Made by a program: the position numbers and the translations under genes | Source: a virus | IMG/VR virus record: IMGVR_UViG_3300029319_000040 | Span: 1-60,885 of that record | Length of the DNA stretch: 60,885 nt | Strand: one strand, 5' to 3' | Shown here: piece by piece, positions 7,483-16,524 of the stretch | Layout of the letters: the number at the start of each line of letters is the position of its first letter | How positions within the stretch are numbered: the stretch's first letter is position 1 | Notes under the pieces: model-generated | What the model was told of the DNA's origin: nothing | What the model saw: the letters and a program-made list of their open reading frames with translations, nothing else | Databases searched by the model: none

Positions 7483-7735
7483 CAGCCTCCGAACTAGAAT
7501 GGACCGACAGGATGGAAGAATAGGTGAAATCGTTGGCTACATACGTCAGCCGTATGAAAATACTAGCCGTTTGATGTCGTTAGAAAGCAAAGTAGACGAG
7601 ATACAAAAGGACATACAAGAAATAAAGGCGGGTCCGGTGTACTCACTAGACCGAGCAATAAACAAAAAAATCGCAAAAAGTGGCGGAATTCTTATGATTT
7701 TGCTAATTTTAGCCCAAAGTTTAGCGATGATTTAA
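7442..7735 (+). CDS. Coiled-coil protein with C-terminal TM helix (97 aa)
   Basis: The N-terminal 65 residues are heptad-rich and charged; the last 18 (GGILMILLILAQSLAMI) form a membrane anchor. The layout recalls XhlA-type phage proteins and some holin/antiholin partners. It overlaps the preceding membrane protein, so the two probably act together. Assignment to lysis is inference. Confidence 0.6.
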   Translation: MEPSEGRAIIERLDSLRTRMDRQDGRIGEIVGYIRQPYENTSRLMSLESKVDEIQKDIQEIKAGPVYSLDRAINKKIAKSGGILMILLILAQSLAMI

Positions 7736-7737
7736 TA
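7730..7737 (+). promoter_or_regulatory. TATA box upstream of portal gene
   Basis: TTTAATAA ends about 24 bp before the portal ATG at 7761. With no SD in front of that ATG, this fits a leaderless late promoter. It lies over the stop codon of the preceding gene. Confidence 0.4.
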
Positions 7738-7760
7738 ATCAGCGAAAATAGTCGCTTGTT

Positions 7761-9170
7761 ATGGTAGAGCGTAAGCCCCGTCGTTTTCCTTGGTTCACAA
7801 GAGAGGTAACGGCGGAAGAAGAAGAAGATGAGCCACAAGAACGTATTGCTACTAATACTCCACTTAGAGTAGCAGCAGGTATTCCCGATATTATGCGGGA
7901 CACCGAGGTTTTACAAAAAGACAGTAACTTTGACAATGAGTTTGACTTGTACGACAAAATGATTAAATTAGACCCCGAACTCAACGGAGCAGTCCGGGCC
8001 GTAAGCCTGACTGCTAACAATTATGAGATAGATTATTCGCGTGGTAAAAACGGCACAATAAGAAATGCTATCGAAGAACTTGTGCATAAAATTGATTTTG
8101 ATGATTTTCTTATCAACGCTATGCGTTCACTTATGGTATATGGTAACGACATCAACAAATTAGTTGGTAAAGCGGGTACAGGTATTACAGATGTTCAAAG
8201 TCTTCCAGTAAAGCAGATTACTATTGTAGACGAGCGTGGCGGTCTTGAGTCATACTTTGTAGCCACCGAAGACTCTCCAATCATTCGTGCTGTGACATAT
8301 ATGTTACGAGAGGCTACCCTTTACGAGCAAGAGTTCCCTGCCGATGAAATACTACACATTCGTATCGACTATCGCTCTAACTGGTTTACAGATAACAAAG
8401 GTCGTCGAACTTACGGTGTATGGGGCGCATCCAGATTTACGTCTTTGAAGCAACCTATTCGTGCAAAGTATAACACTATCAACAATCGTGTATCTTTGGA
8501 AGATGCGATGACCAAACAATTCATTACAATAGACAAATCTGCTATTGAACACATACAAGACCCACTTGAACAAAAAGAAAGATTACAACACATAATCGAC
8601 GAAGTTATCAAACTTTTCGATGGACTGCGAGGCGACCAGATACCAGTGCTTCCTCACTATGTACAATTACATCATGTAGATTTACAAAACACCATACCGT
8701 CTTCCGCAGACTTCCTAGACACTATCAATGCTGACATCGCAGCAGTTTTACAAGTCCCAAGAGTAGCGGCAGGTCAAGAACGCGGCTCAACCTTTGCTGC
8801 GACCTATAATGCTAACTTGTGGGCTGTACAAGCAATTAGCCGTCTTCAAAAGATTCTTGGCGAAGCAGTACACAAATTGTTTTCTATGCACCTTGATTTA
8901 CTAGGCATCAGTCATAGTATGGGCGATATACCACCAATTAGGTTTGAGGCTATGAATGAAGAGTCACCTCTTGCTATGATGCAAAGAGCGGTGCTTGGTT
9001 ACAATGCTGGTATCATTACACTAAATCAAGCACTAGATATGATTAACTTACCATTGGCTGACAGAGAAGGTGAACAAAGAAAGAAATCTTCAAACAACAG
9101 TCGTGGCATAGGTGACTTGCCTAGAGAGGATTCTCAACCGGGCGCGTCGGATTTGATGAACAATGAGTAA
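7761..9170 (+). CDS. Portal protein
   Basis: 469 aa. A long protein with the hallmarks of siphovirus portals: an acidic N-terminus, then the segment around YDKMIKLDPELNGAV, the clip/stem helices and a tunnel-loop region with AAGQERGSTFA. The family forms the dodecameric DNA entry channel at one capsid vertex and binds TerL. It is followed downstream by the protease and capsid genes as in HK97-like modules. The last 8 bases overlap the next membrane protein. Confidence 0.85.
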   Translation: MVERKPRRFPWFTREVTAEEEEDEPQERIATNTPLRVAAGIPDIMRDTEVLQKDSNFDNEFDLYDKMIKLDPELNGAVRAVSLTANNYEIDYSRGKNGTIRNAIEELVHKIDFDDFLINAMRSLMVYGNDINKLVGKAGTGITDVQSLPVKQITIVDERGGLESYFVATEDSPIIRAVTYMLREATLYEQEFPADEILHIRIDYRSNWFTDNKGRRTYGVWGASRFTSLKQPIRAKYNTINNRVSLEDAMTKQFITIDKSAIEHIQDPLEQKERLQHIIDEVIKLFDGLRGDQIPVLPHYVQLHHVDLQNTIPSSADFLDTINADIAAVLQVPRVAAGQERGSTFAATYNANLWAVQAISRLQKILGEAVHKLFSMHLDLLGISHSMGDIPPIRFEAMNEESPLAMMQRAVLGYNAGIITLNQALDMINLPLADREGEQRKKSSNNSRGIGDLPREDSQPGASDLMNNE

Positions 9171-9516
9171 AAAAAATGGTAGGTCGTTTAACGACAAGAT
9201 GATAGCACGTACTGTCCTACCAGTCATTTATTTGTGGATGGTATCTGCTGGCGCAGTTGTCGCTATGGGTATTTATCAACCTGACATTGTTTTAACTAAT
9301 CTTGATGGTTTTATTGCGTTGATTGCTATTATTGGTGGTGTTGCTGCTCCGGCATTTAACACTCTTATGCGTATGTGGGAATCAGAACAGGCCGCAGAAG
9401 TCGCTGAAATACCAGCAGACTTTGTGCATGAAAGAGAAAGAGAAGTTGAGCAACATCAACATACAATGATTGTAGAGAAACATGAGGCGGGTGTAACCAG
9501 TGGCAAAAAGTCCTGA
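9163..9516 (+). CDS. Two-TM membrane protein (117 aa)
   Basis: Two hydrophobic helices (about 17-37 and 47-67) are followed by an acidic, His-containing cytoplasmic-type tail. It overlaps the portal gene by 8 bases and the next gene by 17. Size and topology resemble class II holins; this is a hypothesis only. Confidence 0.6.
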   Translation: MSKKNGRSFNDKMIARTVLPVIYLWMVSAGAVVAMGIYQPDIVLTNLDGFIALIAIIGGVAAPAFNTLMRMWESEQAAEVAEIPADFVHEREREVEQHQHTMIVEKHEAGVTSGKKS

Positions 9517-10945
9517 TGACTTTGATATGCTTGTACGCAAGGCAAAAACTCTTGCAGAGGCCACTGGTCGTTCCGAAGAAGATGTTCTAGCAGACCTAAT
9601 GGATGATGGTGTGCTTAACGAGTCTAATAAAGAAAAACGCGACCTTGTATCTGAACTAAAGGAAGCAGCCGAACTTATCAACACTGTCCAAGCAATCAAC
9701 AAAGAAGTATCTGACAATAAAGTATTGAATGGTAATGGAAACAGTACAAAGGTCGAAGTCGATACTACGCTAGAGGGAGACATAGTAGACCGGGCTATCG
9801 AATCTGTTCAACGCAAGGCTGAAAATATCAAAAAAATACTAATATTGATTTCGCCACTTTTCCTAATACTAGGTGGCGGTAGCCTAGAAATGTTTGGTAT
9901 CACAAACATGGTCGGTGACGATGAGCCTGATGATTACGATGATACCTATTACGAAGTTTGGGGATGCACTGATTACTCAGCAGAAAATTACGACGAGTAT
10001 GCAAATATGGATGATGGTACTTGTTATTATCCTACTTATGGTTGTACTAACGATGCCGCACCTAATTATGACCCCGAAGCCGATATAGATGATGGTTCAT
10101 GTGAGCCAAATCCGCCCCCACCAAGACCCGGTTGTACAGACCCCGAAGCAGAAAACTATGATGAAGATGCACAGGAAGACGACGGCTCTTGTGAATACAA
10201 TGAGCCTGAACCAGAACCAGAACCAGAACCAGAACCGGAGCCTGAGCCTGAACCTGAACCTGAACCAGAAAACAATTGCACAGTAGCCATAACTAATCAT
10301 TATAGAGGTCATGTGCAAGATGATGAAGAACAAGATGCTATTTTACTAGCATTTAGAATAGTCCCTAATGATTGCGACGAAGAAATCTTAGAAATAGATA
10401 TTGATTTGTATTCCCAAGGAAATGATGACGACCCTGAATATACTTACTTTGTTAGTGTCACTGGTGACGAAGTACACGACATATCACACACATTTGATGA
10501 TGTAGATGTAGGTGCTTGGATTCCTAGAATAACTGCATCTATTGATGATGAGATACAAGAAAGAGTTTGGTTTTGGGGAATAGACGTAGAGCAACAAGTT
10601 TGTGAAATAAATCTATATAGTATCAATATAGGAACTAACAATACATCTGCGGTTGTATTTTATGACCTTGATTGCGGCACAGAACAAAATGACCTTGGTG
10701 GTTACAATGTATCTGTACAATTCCTTGTATATGCTGTCAACTCAAGTGATGACCCTATTGAATATAACACATCTTTACATTATATTGAAGGCTATGAAGA
10801 CGATACACATATGCTTCGACTAAGTAATTTTACAAGCAACAATACAACAGTTTATGACTTCTACTGGTATGCTATATGGGAGGATGCTGACGGAGAGCAA
10901 CAATTTATCGAGCGTAGTTGGTTGAATAGAGAGTTAAGTCCTTGA
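9500..10945 (+). CDS. Membrane-anchored surface protein with Asp/Cys repeats
   Basis: 481 aa from a GTG start. A charged, partly coiled-coil N-terminus (1-105) is followed by one TM helix (about 110-130). Then come three copies of a Cys repeat of the form GCTD-x-NYD-x-DDGSC (about 155-232), an EP dipeptide repeat (about 235-257) and a beta-rich C-terminal region of two probable Ig-like domains. The Asp-rich Cys repeat is common in secreted proteins of marine bacteria and archaea and probably binds calcium. It is predicted to be displayed outside a membrane: a receptor-binding, adhesion or superinfection factor. Its place between portal and protease is unusual. Confidence 0.75.
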   Translation: MAKSPDDFDMLVRKAKTLAEATGRSEEDVLADLMDDGVLNESNKEKRDLVSELKEAAELINTVQAINKEVSDNKVLNGNGNSTKVEVDTTLEGDIVDRAIESVQRKAENIKKILILISPLFLILGGGSLEMFGITNMVGDDEPDDYDDTYYEVWGCTDYSAENYDEYANMDDGTCYYPTYGCTNDAAPNYDPEADIDDGSCEPNPPPPRPGCTDPEAENYDEDAQEDDGSCEYNEPEPEPEPEPEPEPEPEPEPEPENNCTVAITNHYRGHVQDDEEQDAILLAFRIVPNDCDEEILEIDIDLYSQGNDDDPEYTYFVSVTGDEVHDISHTFDDVDVGAWIPRITASIDDEIQERVWFWGIDVEQQVCEINLYSINIGTNNTSAVVFYDLDCGTEQNDLGGYNVSVQFLVYAVNSSDDPIEYNTSLHYIEGYEDDTHMLRLSNFTSNNTTVYDFYWYAIWEDADGEQQFIERSWLNRELSP

Positions 10946-10953
10946 GGTGAAAA

Positions 10954-11385
10954 ATGTTCGACATTTTACAAGAAGTCGAACTAAAAGAGCGGCTGGAAAA
11001 CTTTCAAAGTTCTACTGACAAAGGTTATCCTGAATCTGTAACGCCACTTACATACTACACTAAAAAAGAAAATGATAAGATTTTAGCCTACTCTTCTTTT
11101 TCTGATATGGGTGATTTTTACTTTGTAGGTAACACTTACGTTATGCCGCATAGTAGAGGGCAAGGAATATACGGTAGATTACTAACTAGCAGAAATAAAC
11201 ACCTGTCTGACAAACCAAAGGTAACTCTTGTGAATCCAATCGAGGGTACAGATATAGAAATACTAAAAAATCAAGTGGCTAAACAAGGCGGTGTAGAAGT
11301 TACTTGTTATGAGCAAGTTGCAGATATAATGACCCAAGACCTTTACAAAACACTATGTTGTTTGCCGGTCTACATATACAGGTGA
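10954..11385 (+). CDS. GNAT-family acetyltransferase-like protein
   Basis: 143 aa with the acetyl-CoA pyrophosphate loop SRGQGIYGRLL (about 69-79) after a beta strand, as in GNAT motif A. Shorter than typical GNATs but with the core present. SD GAGGTGA precedes the ATG. Inserted between structural genes, it could modify a virion or host protein; the substrate is unknown. Confidence 0.6.
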   Translation: MFDILQEVELKERLENFQSSTDKGYPESVTPLTYYTKKENDKILAYSSFSDMGDFYFVGNTYVMPHSRGQGIYGRLLTSRNKHLSDKPKVTLVNPIEGTDIEILKNQVAKQGGVEVTCYEQVADIMTQDLYKTLCCLPVYIYR

Positions 11386-11389
11386 TACC

Positions 11390-13918
11390 ATGCCGGACCC
11401 GAAGCCAAATGAGAGTCGGGACGACTATATGGATAGGTGTATGGGTGATGATAAAATGGTAGAGCAGTTTGGTAATCCTAAACAAAGGGCTGCTGTATGC
11501 AATTCTTATTTTGAAGAGGGTAAAGCAGCATCAGAAGAATACGAAGATTGGGGAGAAAATGCTACGGCAGCAGAATACAAAGGTCGTAGTGTAACACTTA
11601 ACAAACCCTTTAGAACACCTAACGAAAGTAAAAAGTTCGGTGTGTATGTTAAAAATCCTAGTGGTCGCGTAATCATTGTAAGATTTGGCGACCCTAACAT
11701 GGAAATAAAACGCGATGACCCAAAGCGACGTAAGGCATTTCGTGACCGACATAACTGCGATACTGCAACAGATAAAACTACTCCTAGATATTGGTCATGT
11801 AGACAGTGGGAAAGTGGCCGAAGAGTAGAGGCAGAGTTTTCTGTTTGTGCTAGTTGTGAAACACAGGCTGCTTGTGCCGAGGCAGAAAATTGTATGGGTA
11901 ACGCAGAGGCACAAAAAGACCCACGTTCTACACCAGCCCCACCAAAAGATAGAAAGAAAGGCTCTAAGAGAAACAAGCCGGGTTCTGCTAGACCGGGCGG
12001 TAAAATTACTTTTTCAGAAAGTGTTACTAAGTCACTACAAAAGAAAGTAAAAGAACACAACGAAAAATCAGACCGTAAAGTTACACTAGGCAAATTGAAG
12101 GCTGTATATCGTAGAGGTGCTGGTGCTTACTCTACTTCTCACAGACCGGGGGTATCAAGGGCTGCTTGGTCTATGGCAAGAGTCAATGCCTTTCTTACAT
12201 TAGTTAGAAGAGGTAGACCTGCTAATCCTAAATATACGCAAGATAACGACCTTTTACCTTCTAACCATCCTAGAGCATCAGAAGAGTTGAATAATCACTC
12301 CGAAGATTTGGTCGCTATGGGCGGTTGCGATTGTGACTGTGATGATAACGCAATCGCTGAAAGAAACGGAGAAATGTACGATAACCCCGGCGAGGCTATG
12401 GACCGTGCTAAAGAAATGGGCTGTAATAAAATACATACTCACGATATAGAAGGCAAAACTATGTTTATGCCATGCGGCGATATGGAAGAATACCGTGAGA
12501 AAATGAAAGAGGCTTCTTATCATGATAAGAAAAAATATATGGCTTCTGATGAAGATGAATGGTATGATGATGACGAAATCATGGAAATGATGCTAGACAA
12601 CGCAGAAGCAAAAGAGCATTACAATACACCAACTCCGAAATCAGATGAAACTCATAAAGAATACATGGATAGATGTATGGCTATGGGCAACAGCGAAGCA
12701 GCGTGTAAGATAGCGCATGAAGGACATAAATTCAAAGACCAAGATAAACCACATACTAGGTCTGACCACGAAGCAAAACACAAGAAAGACCATGAAGAAG
12801 ATAAGTATGGTTATGCAGAAGAAATCTCTGTTACTATCGATTTAGATGTCTCAGATGTTGTTGCAGTTGTAGAGGCTACTACAAAACAAACTATACTAGA
12901 GATACGTGGAATTGCTTTTCACGAAGGTATGAATAAGAATAAATGGTCCCTAACTCGCGAAGGTGCAGAGATTGTGGTTGAGCAAATGGTGGGAGCAGAT
13001 GTAACACTCAACCATCCCAAAGCCCGTGAGGAAGGGGCGGGTTTTACCCGCAACATGAATGGTGATGTTGACGAAGCCGTTGTCGGTGTAGTCAAACAAG
13101 CATCCATTCGTGACCTTTCCGATGGTCGTTGGGAAGTAACTTATGTGGCTCATGTAATACGCACAGAATTATTTTCTGCTCTTGAATCTGGTCTTTGGAA
13201 CCGTGAAAACTATGGAGTTTCCATAGGAGGTACAGGAATACCAGTATCGTCCTCCGAGGACGGAATTGTGTTCGGTGAAAGGTTCCGATTTGACCATCTA
13301 GCGATAGTACACAAGCCAGCATATCCAAGGGCTAATATCGAATCAGTCAAGCGAATTAAAGCCGAAAAGGTAGAAATGAAAGCATCTGAAATGCTTAAGT
13401 ATGACTCAATACTTGACCAAGAACAACAACAGGTGATTGCTATGACCGATGAAGAAATGAATGACGCTAACAGCGAGATTGAAGCACTTAAGGCTCAACT
13501 TGTTTTAGCAAACGCAAGAGTAAACGAATTTGAGGCCGCAGAAGAAGCCCGCGCAGAAGAAGTAAGAATGGAATTAGTTTCCGAGGCTTCTGAACTAGGC
13601 ATGAGCGGTCATGACGACCTATCCACAGACACACTAAAGAGTCTAATCGCATCTTGGCGCGAATCTCATCCAGACCCGGAGCCAGTAGAAATGGCTCCTG
13701 TTGCAGAACCAGAGGTTGCTTCCGAAGAAGTTATTGCTTCCGAGAAGCCAACTGCTGTGGTTTCTAACTACCTCAACGGCAAACTTGTCGAAACCGATGC
13801 AAAGGCTTACGAAAAGGCATGGAACGCATGGGCTTCCGCTTGGAACAAGACACTTGCTGTTGCAGAGCGTGATTCAATGCGCGCACCAAGTTTTGAAGAA
13901 AGAATGGAGATGATTTAA
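11390..13918 (+). CDS. Prohead protease fused to scaffold-like domain
   Basis: 842 aa. A YMDRCM motif with a downstream Cys occurs twice (about 13-50 and 420-440) and recalls N-terminal motifs of phage head proteins. A Cys-rich part lies at 155-175, a CDCDCDD cluster at about 313 and an acidic stretch at 375-410. The protease-like domain follows (about 490-665): NHP near 540, NYGVSIGG near 610 and HLAIVHKPAYP near 636, matching the His and Ser regions of capsid maturation proteases. The C-terminus (665-770) is an acidic coiled coil like a scaffold. It lies just upstream of decoration and capsid genes. The catalytic residues are inferred. Confidence 0.75.
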   Translation: MPDPKPNESRDDYMDRCMGDDKMVEQFGNPKQRAAVCNSYFEEGKAASEEYEDWGENATAAEYKGRSVTLNKPFRTPNESKKFGVYVKNPSGRVIIVRFGDPNMEIKRDDPKRRKAFRDRHNCDTATDKTTPRYWSCRQWESGRRVEAEFSVCASCETQAACAEAENCMGNAEAQKDPRSTPAPPKDRKKGSKRNKPGSARPGGKITFSESVTKSLQKKVKEHNEKSDRKVTLGKLKAVYRRGAGAYSTSHRPGVSRAAWSMARVNAFLTLVRRGRPANPKYTQDNDLLPSNHPRASEELNNHSEDLVAMGGCDCDCDDNAIAERNGEMYDNPGEAMDRAKEMGCNKIHTHDIEGKTMFMPCGDMEEYREKMKEASYHDKKKYMASDEDEWYDDDEIMEMMLDNAEAKEHYNTPTPKSDETHKEYMDRCMAMGNSEAACKIAHEGHKFKDQDKPHTRSDHEAKHKKDHEEDKYGYAEEISVTIDLDVSDVVAVVEATTKQTILEIRGIAFHEGMNKNKWSLTREGAEIVVEQMVGADVTLNHPKAREEGAGFTRNMNGDVDEAVVGVVKQASIRDLSDGRWEVTYVAHVIRTELFSALESGLWNRENYGVSIGGTGIPVSSSEDGIVFGERFRFDHLAIVHKPAYPRANIESVKRIKAEKVEMKASEMLKYDSILDQEQQQVIAMTDEEMNDANSEIEALKAQLVLANARVNEFEAAEEARAEEVRMELVSEASELGMSGHDDLSTDTLKSLIASWRESHPDPEPVEMAPVAEPEVASEEVIASEKPTAVVSNYLNGKLVETDAKAYEKAWNAWASAWNKTLAVAERDSMRAPSFEERMEMI

Positions 13919-13919
13919 G

Positions 13920-14342
13920 ATGGTACAATTTAGTGGCGCAGACCCAAGAAACGGAACTCTAAAGACCGGAACCACTGTTAGTGGACCGGGACTTTTACTA
14001 ACTCACGACAGCACTAACAACACATTAGACCTAACAGCGAATAACGAAATCGCTATCGGTGTATCAGCAGGTGATTCAACCCGCGATGTTGATGGTGTTC
14101 TACAAACTTCTGCTGGAGCAAAAGTATCTTTCTTCCCATTAGGCGGAGTTTTGATGGTACAATCACAAGCATCCCAAACATACACTACCGGACTTTTAGT
14201 ATATGCACAAGCAGATGGATTAGTCGGTACAACTTCCTCTTCCCGAAAACTTTTGGGAATTTACGTAGGAGAAGGAGAAACTACTAGCAGTAGTGCTGGT
14301 GATATGATTCCTGTTATGACTGCTGGAGCGGCAACTGCTTAA
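13920..14342 (+). CDS. Capsid decoration protein-like (140 aa)
   Basis: Small beta-rich, Gly/Thr/Ser-rich protein directly between protease and major capsid protein, the usual place of lambda gpD-type cement proteins. The central part (VDGVLQTSAGAKVSFFPLGG) and a C-terminal AGDMIPVMT pattern fit that class. It would trim or cap the capsid surface. Assigned from position and composition. Confidence 0.65.
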   Translation: MVQFSGADPRNGTLKTGTTVSGPGLLLTHDSTNNTLDLTANNEIAIGVSAGDSTRDVDGVLQTSAGAKVSFFPLGGVLMVQSQASQTYTTGLLVYAQADGLVGTTSSSRKLLGIYVGEGETTSSSAGDMIPVMTAGAATA

Positions 14343-14355
14343 GGAGATGAATAAA

Positions 14356-15267
14356 ATGGCAAACGAAACATTAGACACAATATTGAACGCAGAAGCGGCT
14401 GCTGGGCCTTTTGGACCGGGCGACCAAGTTCTTGAGCAGACTTTAAGAGACTTTATCCAACTACAATCTAACGTCATCAGCGTTGGTACAAATCTTGTCG
14501 GAGTACGAAGTGTACCTTGGCTAGACTTCAAATGGTTCACTGGAATCACTGGAACTTTTACCTACCCATTAGATGATGTAGCAATCGTAGACCCAACAAA
14601 GATTGGAACTGCTAACTACTCAGTACAATTAGAGAAGGGACAGGGACGATGCACTTTCCTAGACGCTGTAAGACTCAGAGGCGAATCCTTTGAGAACATC
14701 GACAGGCAACAGTTGGCAATCATTCGTGGTCGTGCAGATACTATCGACAACCACATTCTAACAAAATTGATGGCTGGTGCTGGACAAACCAAGGCTGCAA
14801 CTGCTACCTTTGGTGCTTCTACTGCTGATGAGGAAAAAGACTTGTTAGATTCTATGGACTTAATCTTCGCTAACGCAAAGGTTTCTGGTGACGAGCCAAT
14901 GGCTCTTGTACTACCTGCTGACAAGAGAAGTGCTATGCTAAACACACAACTCTTTGGTAACGTAGTAGAGTCAATGACTGACCACCTACGAAGAATCGCT
15001 AACTTGACTGTGTACTACTCCCGTGATTTCGGTTCATCCAGTGCGCTAGGAAACGACGCTTTGTTGATGATTCCGGGCGGAGAAACTGCTGAATTCTTCA
15101 CATACAACGGACCGGGCTACCAAGAAACAGAATTGACTCGTATTCCGGGCGTCGGTTTCGACTGGCTCTTGACTGGTTACATGGGTACTGTTATCCATGA
15201 GTTCCAAGACGGTGCATCTGCTGGTACTAACAACCGAATTGTGAAGATTACAGGCGTAAGGGCTTAA
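14356..15267 (+). CDS. Major capsid protein (HK97-like)
   Basis: 303 aa. Placement after protease and decoration genes, the length, and the spine-helix/P-domain style pattern (long helix around 55-120, then beta-rich C-terminus with GVGFDWLLTGYMG) fit an HK97-fold capsid protein. The ATG at 14356 is chosen because AAGGAGAT lies 7 bases before it; the in-frame ATG at 14347 is too close. A long N-terminal scaffold arm is absent, consistent with the scaffold being fused to the protease. Confidence 0.8.
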   Translation: MANETLDTILNAEAAAGPFGPGDQVLEQTLRDFIQLQSNVISVGTNLVGVRSVPWLDFKWFTGITGTFTYPLDDVAIVDPTKIGTANYSVQLEKGQGRCTFLDAVRLRGESFENIDRQQLAIIRGRADTIDNHILTKLMAGAGQTKAATATFGASTADEEKDLLDSMDLIFANAKVSGDEPMALVLPADKRSAMLNTQLFGNVVESMTDHLRRIANLTVYYSRDFGSSSALGNDALLMIPGGETAEFFTYNGPGYQETELTRIPGVGFDWLLTGYMGTVIHEFQDGASAGTNNRIVKITGVRA

Positions 15268-15305
15268 TCTTAACAACGGGTTGATAATACTAGGACGGTG
15301 GAAAA

Positions 15306-15737
15306 ATGACAAAGAACATTAACAGAAAATTACAAAACCTACTTGATGGTGAAGCATCTAGGCCGGTTACAGCAAACGCTACTTCTGATGTTCCTCTTTT
15401 CCCTCTTGTGTATAAGATTGAAGTTACTGGCGGAGCAACTGCTAACTACGACATCACTGTTGCAGAAAGTTGCCAAGTTATTGATATTTATATTATTAAC
15501 AACGCTGCTGGAGACACATCTGATACAATACAAGTAACAAAAGGAACTGGTTCTAACCATATTAGTAACGCTATTGACAACTCTGGTGCTGCTGGTGCTG
15601 TTGTTGCTGCTTCAAGTTTGAGTGCAAGTCACAGAACTTTGGCTGCTGGAGATACACTTCGCGTAACACAGACTGATAACTCCGGTAGCGATGCTGGTGC
15701 AACATCTGTATATGTTGTAGTGTATAGAACTGCTTAA
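15306..15737 (+). CDS. Hypothetical virion protein (143 aa)
   Basis: Beta-rich, Ala/Thr/Ser-rich sequence with no Cys after residue 60 and a C-terminal VYVVVYRTA strand. It lies just after the capsid gene and could be a second decoration or fibre-like capsid protein. No family recognised. Confidence 0.6.
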   Translation: MTKNINRKLQNLLDGEASRPVTANATSDVPLFPLVYKIEVTGGATANYDITVAESCQVIDIYIINNAAGDTSDTIQVTKGTGSNHISNAIDNSGAAGAVVAASSLSASHRTLAAGDTLRVTQTDNSGSDAGATSVYVVVYRTA

Positions 15738-15747
15738 GGTGATACTT

Positions 15748-16104
15748 TTGGCTACTAAGGCTGGTCTTGCCAAACAACTGCGTAAGCAAGGCATACCTAT
15801 TCCGAAGGATGGCAAAATTGCTGATTATGAGCATAGGCTTAAACACTGGCTACCCGGACCCGGATGGATTGTAAGATTGGCCAAACCATCTACAAGAATG
15901 CCGGACCATCCAGTACGACTTCTAACTGATACAAAAGCGATGTATTGGATTCCTAACAGTGATATGGCTAAAGAAATTATAGAAAGCAAAATAGTGTTTG
16001 TCCTACAAAGAACTACGGAACCTCTAAAAGACACCGTAGTAATAGAGATACCAAAGGACTACGGAGTGAATAGCGATGACAGTGACAGTAACACAGATTC
16101 GTGA
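15748..16104 (+). CDS. Hypothetical head protein with SAP/HeH-like N-terminus (118 aa)
   Basis: The TTG at 15748 is preferred: AAGGTGAT lies 5 bases before it. The N-terminus (LAKQLRKQGIPIPKDGKIADY) resembles the short helix-extended-helix domains seen after capsid genes in some phages. The C-terminus is Ser/Asp-rich. The role is unknown. It overlaps the next gene by 29 bases. Confidence 0.55.
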   Translation: MATKAGLAKQLRKQGIPIPKDGKIADYEHRLKHWLPGPGWIVRLAKPSTRMPDHPVRLLTDTKAMYWIPNSDMAKEIIESKIVFVLQRTTEPLKDTVVIEIPKDYGVNSDDSDSNTDS

Positions 16105-16507
16105 CTTGTTAAATCGCCCGCGTGGTCTTAACGAAGGCACAATTACAGAGTACATTACTATTCGTACCGCAGAAGTAAATAAAAAGGCTCGCGGTGCAAA
16201 CTTTGGTGTGACTGCTGATAACGCACCAACAGATGCTCTAAAGGAATCAGCGATAAAATTCTTAGTATGTGTAGATTGTCTGCGCGTACTTATTGATACT
16301 ATACCAGCAGTACACCCTGAAAAAAAACAGGGTACTCAAGATATTAGGTATAATCAACAATTGAAGTCCTTTGAAAAACAGGCACTTGAAGCACTCCGCA
16401 CCATAGAAGAAAAGGGAGGCTCTGCATTTTATGTAAGTAATACAGCAACCCGTGTGGGCGGAACAGCGAGTGGAGCGCAGTTATCGGGTTCTTTAAACGA
16501 TGATTGA
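16076..16507 (+). CDS. Head-tail connector-like adaptor (143 aa)
   Basis: Mostly helical N-terminal 110 residues (IRDLLNRPRGLNEGTITEYI) and a flexible Gly/Ser/Thr-rich tail. Position between capsid and tail genes and the helical bundle pattern fit an HK97 gp6-type adaptor that binds the portal. Assigned from synteny more than from motifs. Confidence 0.5.
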   Translation: MTVTVTQIRDLLNRPRGLNEGTITEYITIRTAEVNKKARGANFGVTADNAPTDALKESAIKFLVCVDCLRVLIDTIPAVHPEKKQGTQDIRYNQQLKSFEKQALEALRTIEEKGGSAFYVSNTATRVGGTASGAQLSGSLNDD

Positions 16508-16524
16508 TAGTATGAGTGGGTGTT

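Noticed and set aside
9382-9783. Antisense ORF across 9382-9783
   Set aside because: Ser/Thr-rich shadow of the coding frame of 9500-10945; no upstream signals.
11506-12093. 195-codon antisense ORF
   Set aside because: Shadow of the protease-scaffold gene; low-complexity, no start context.
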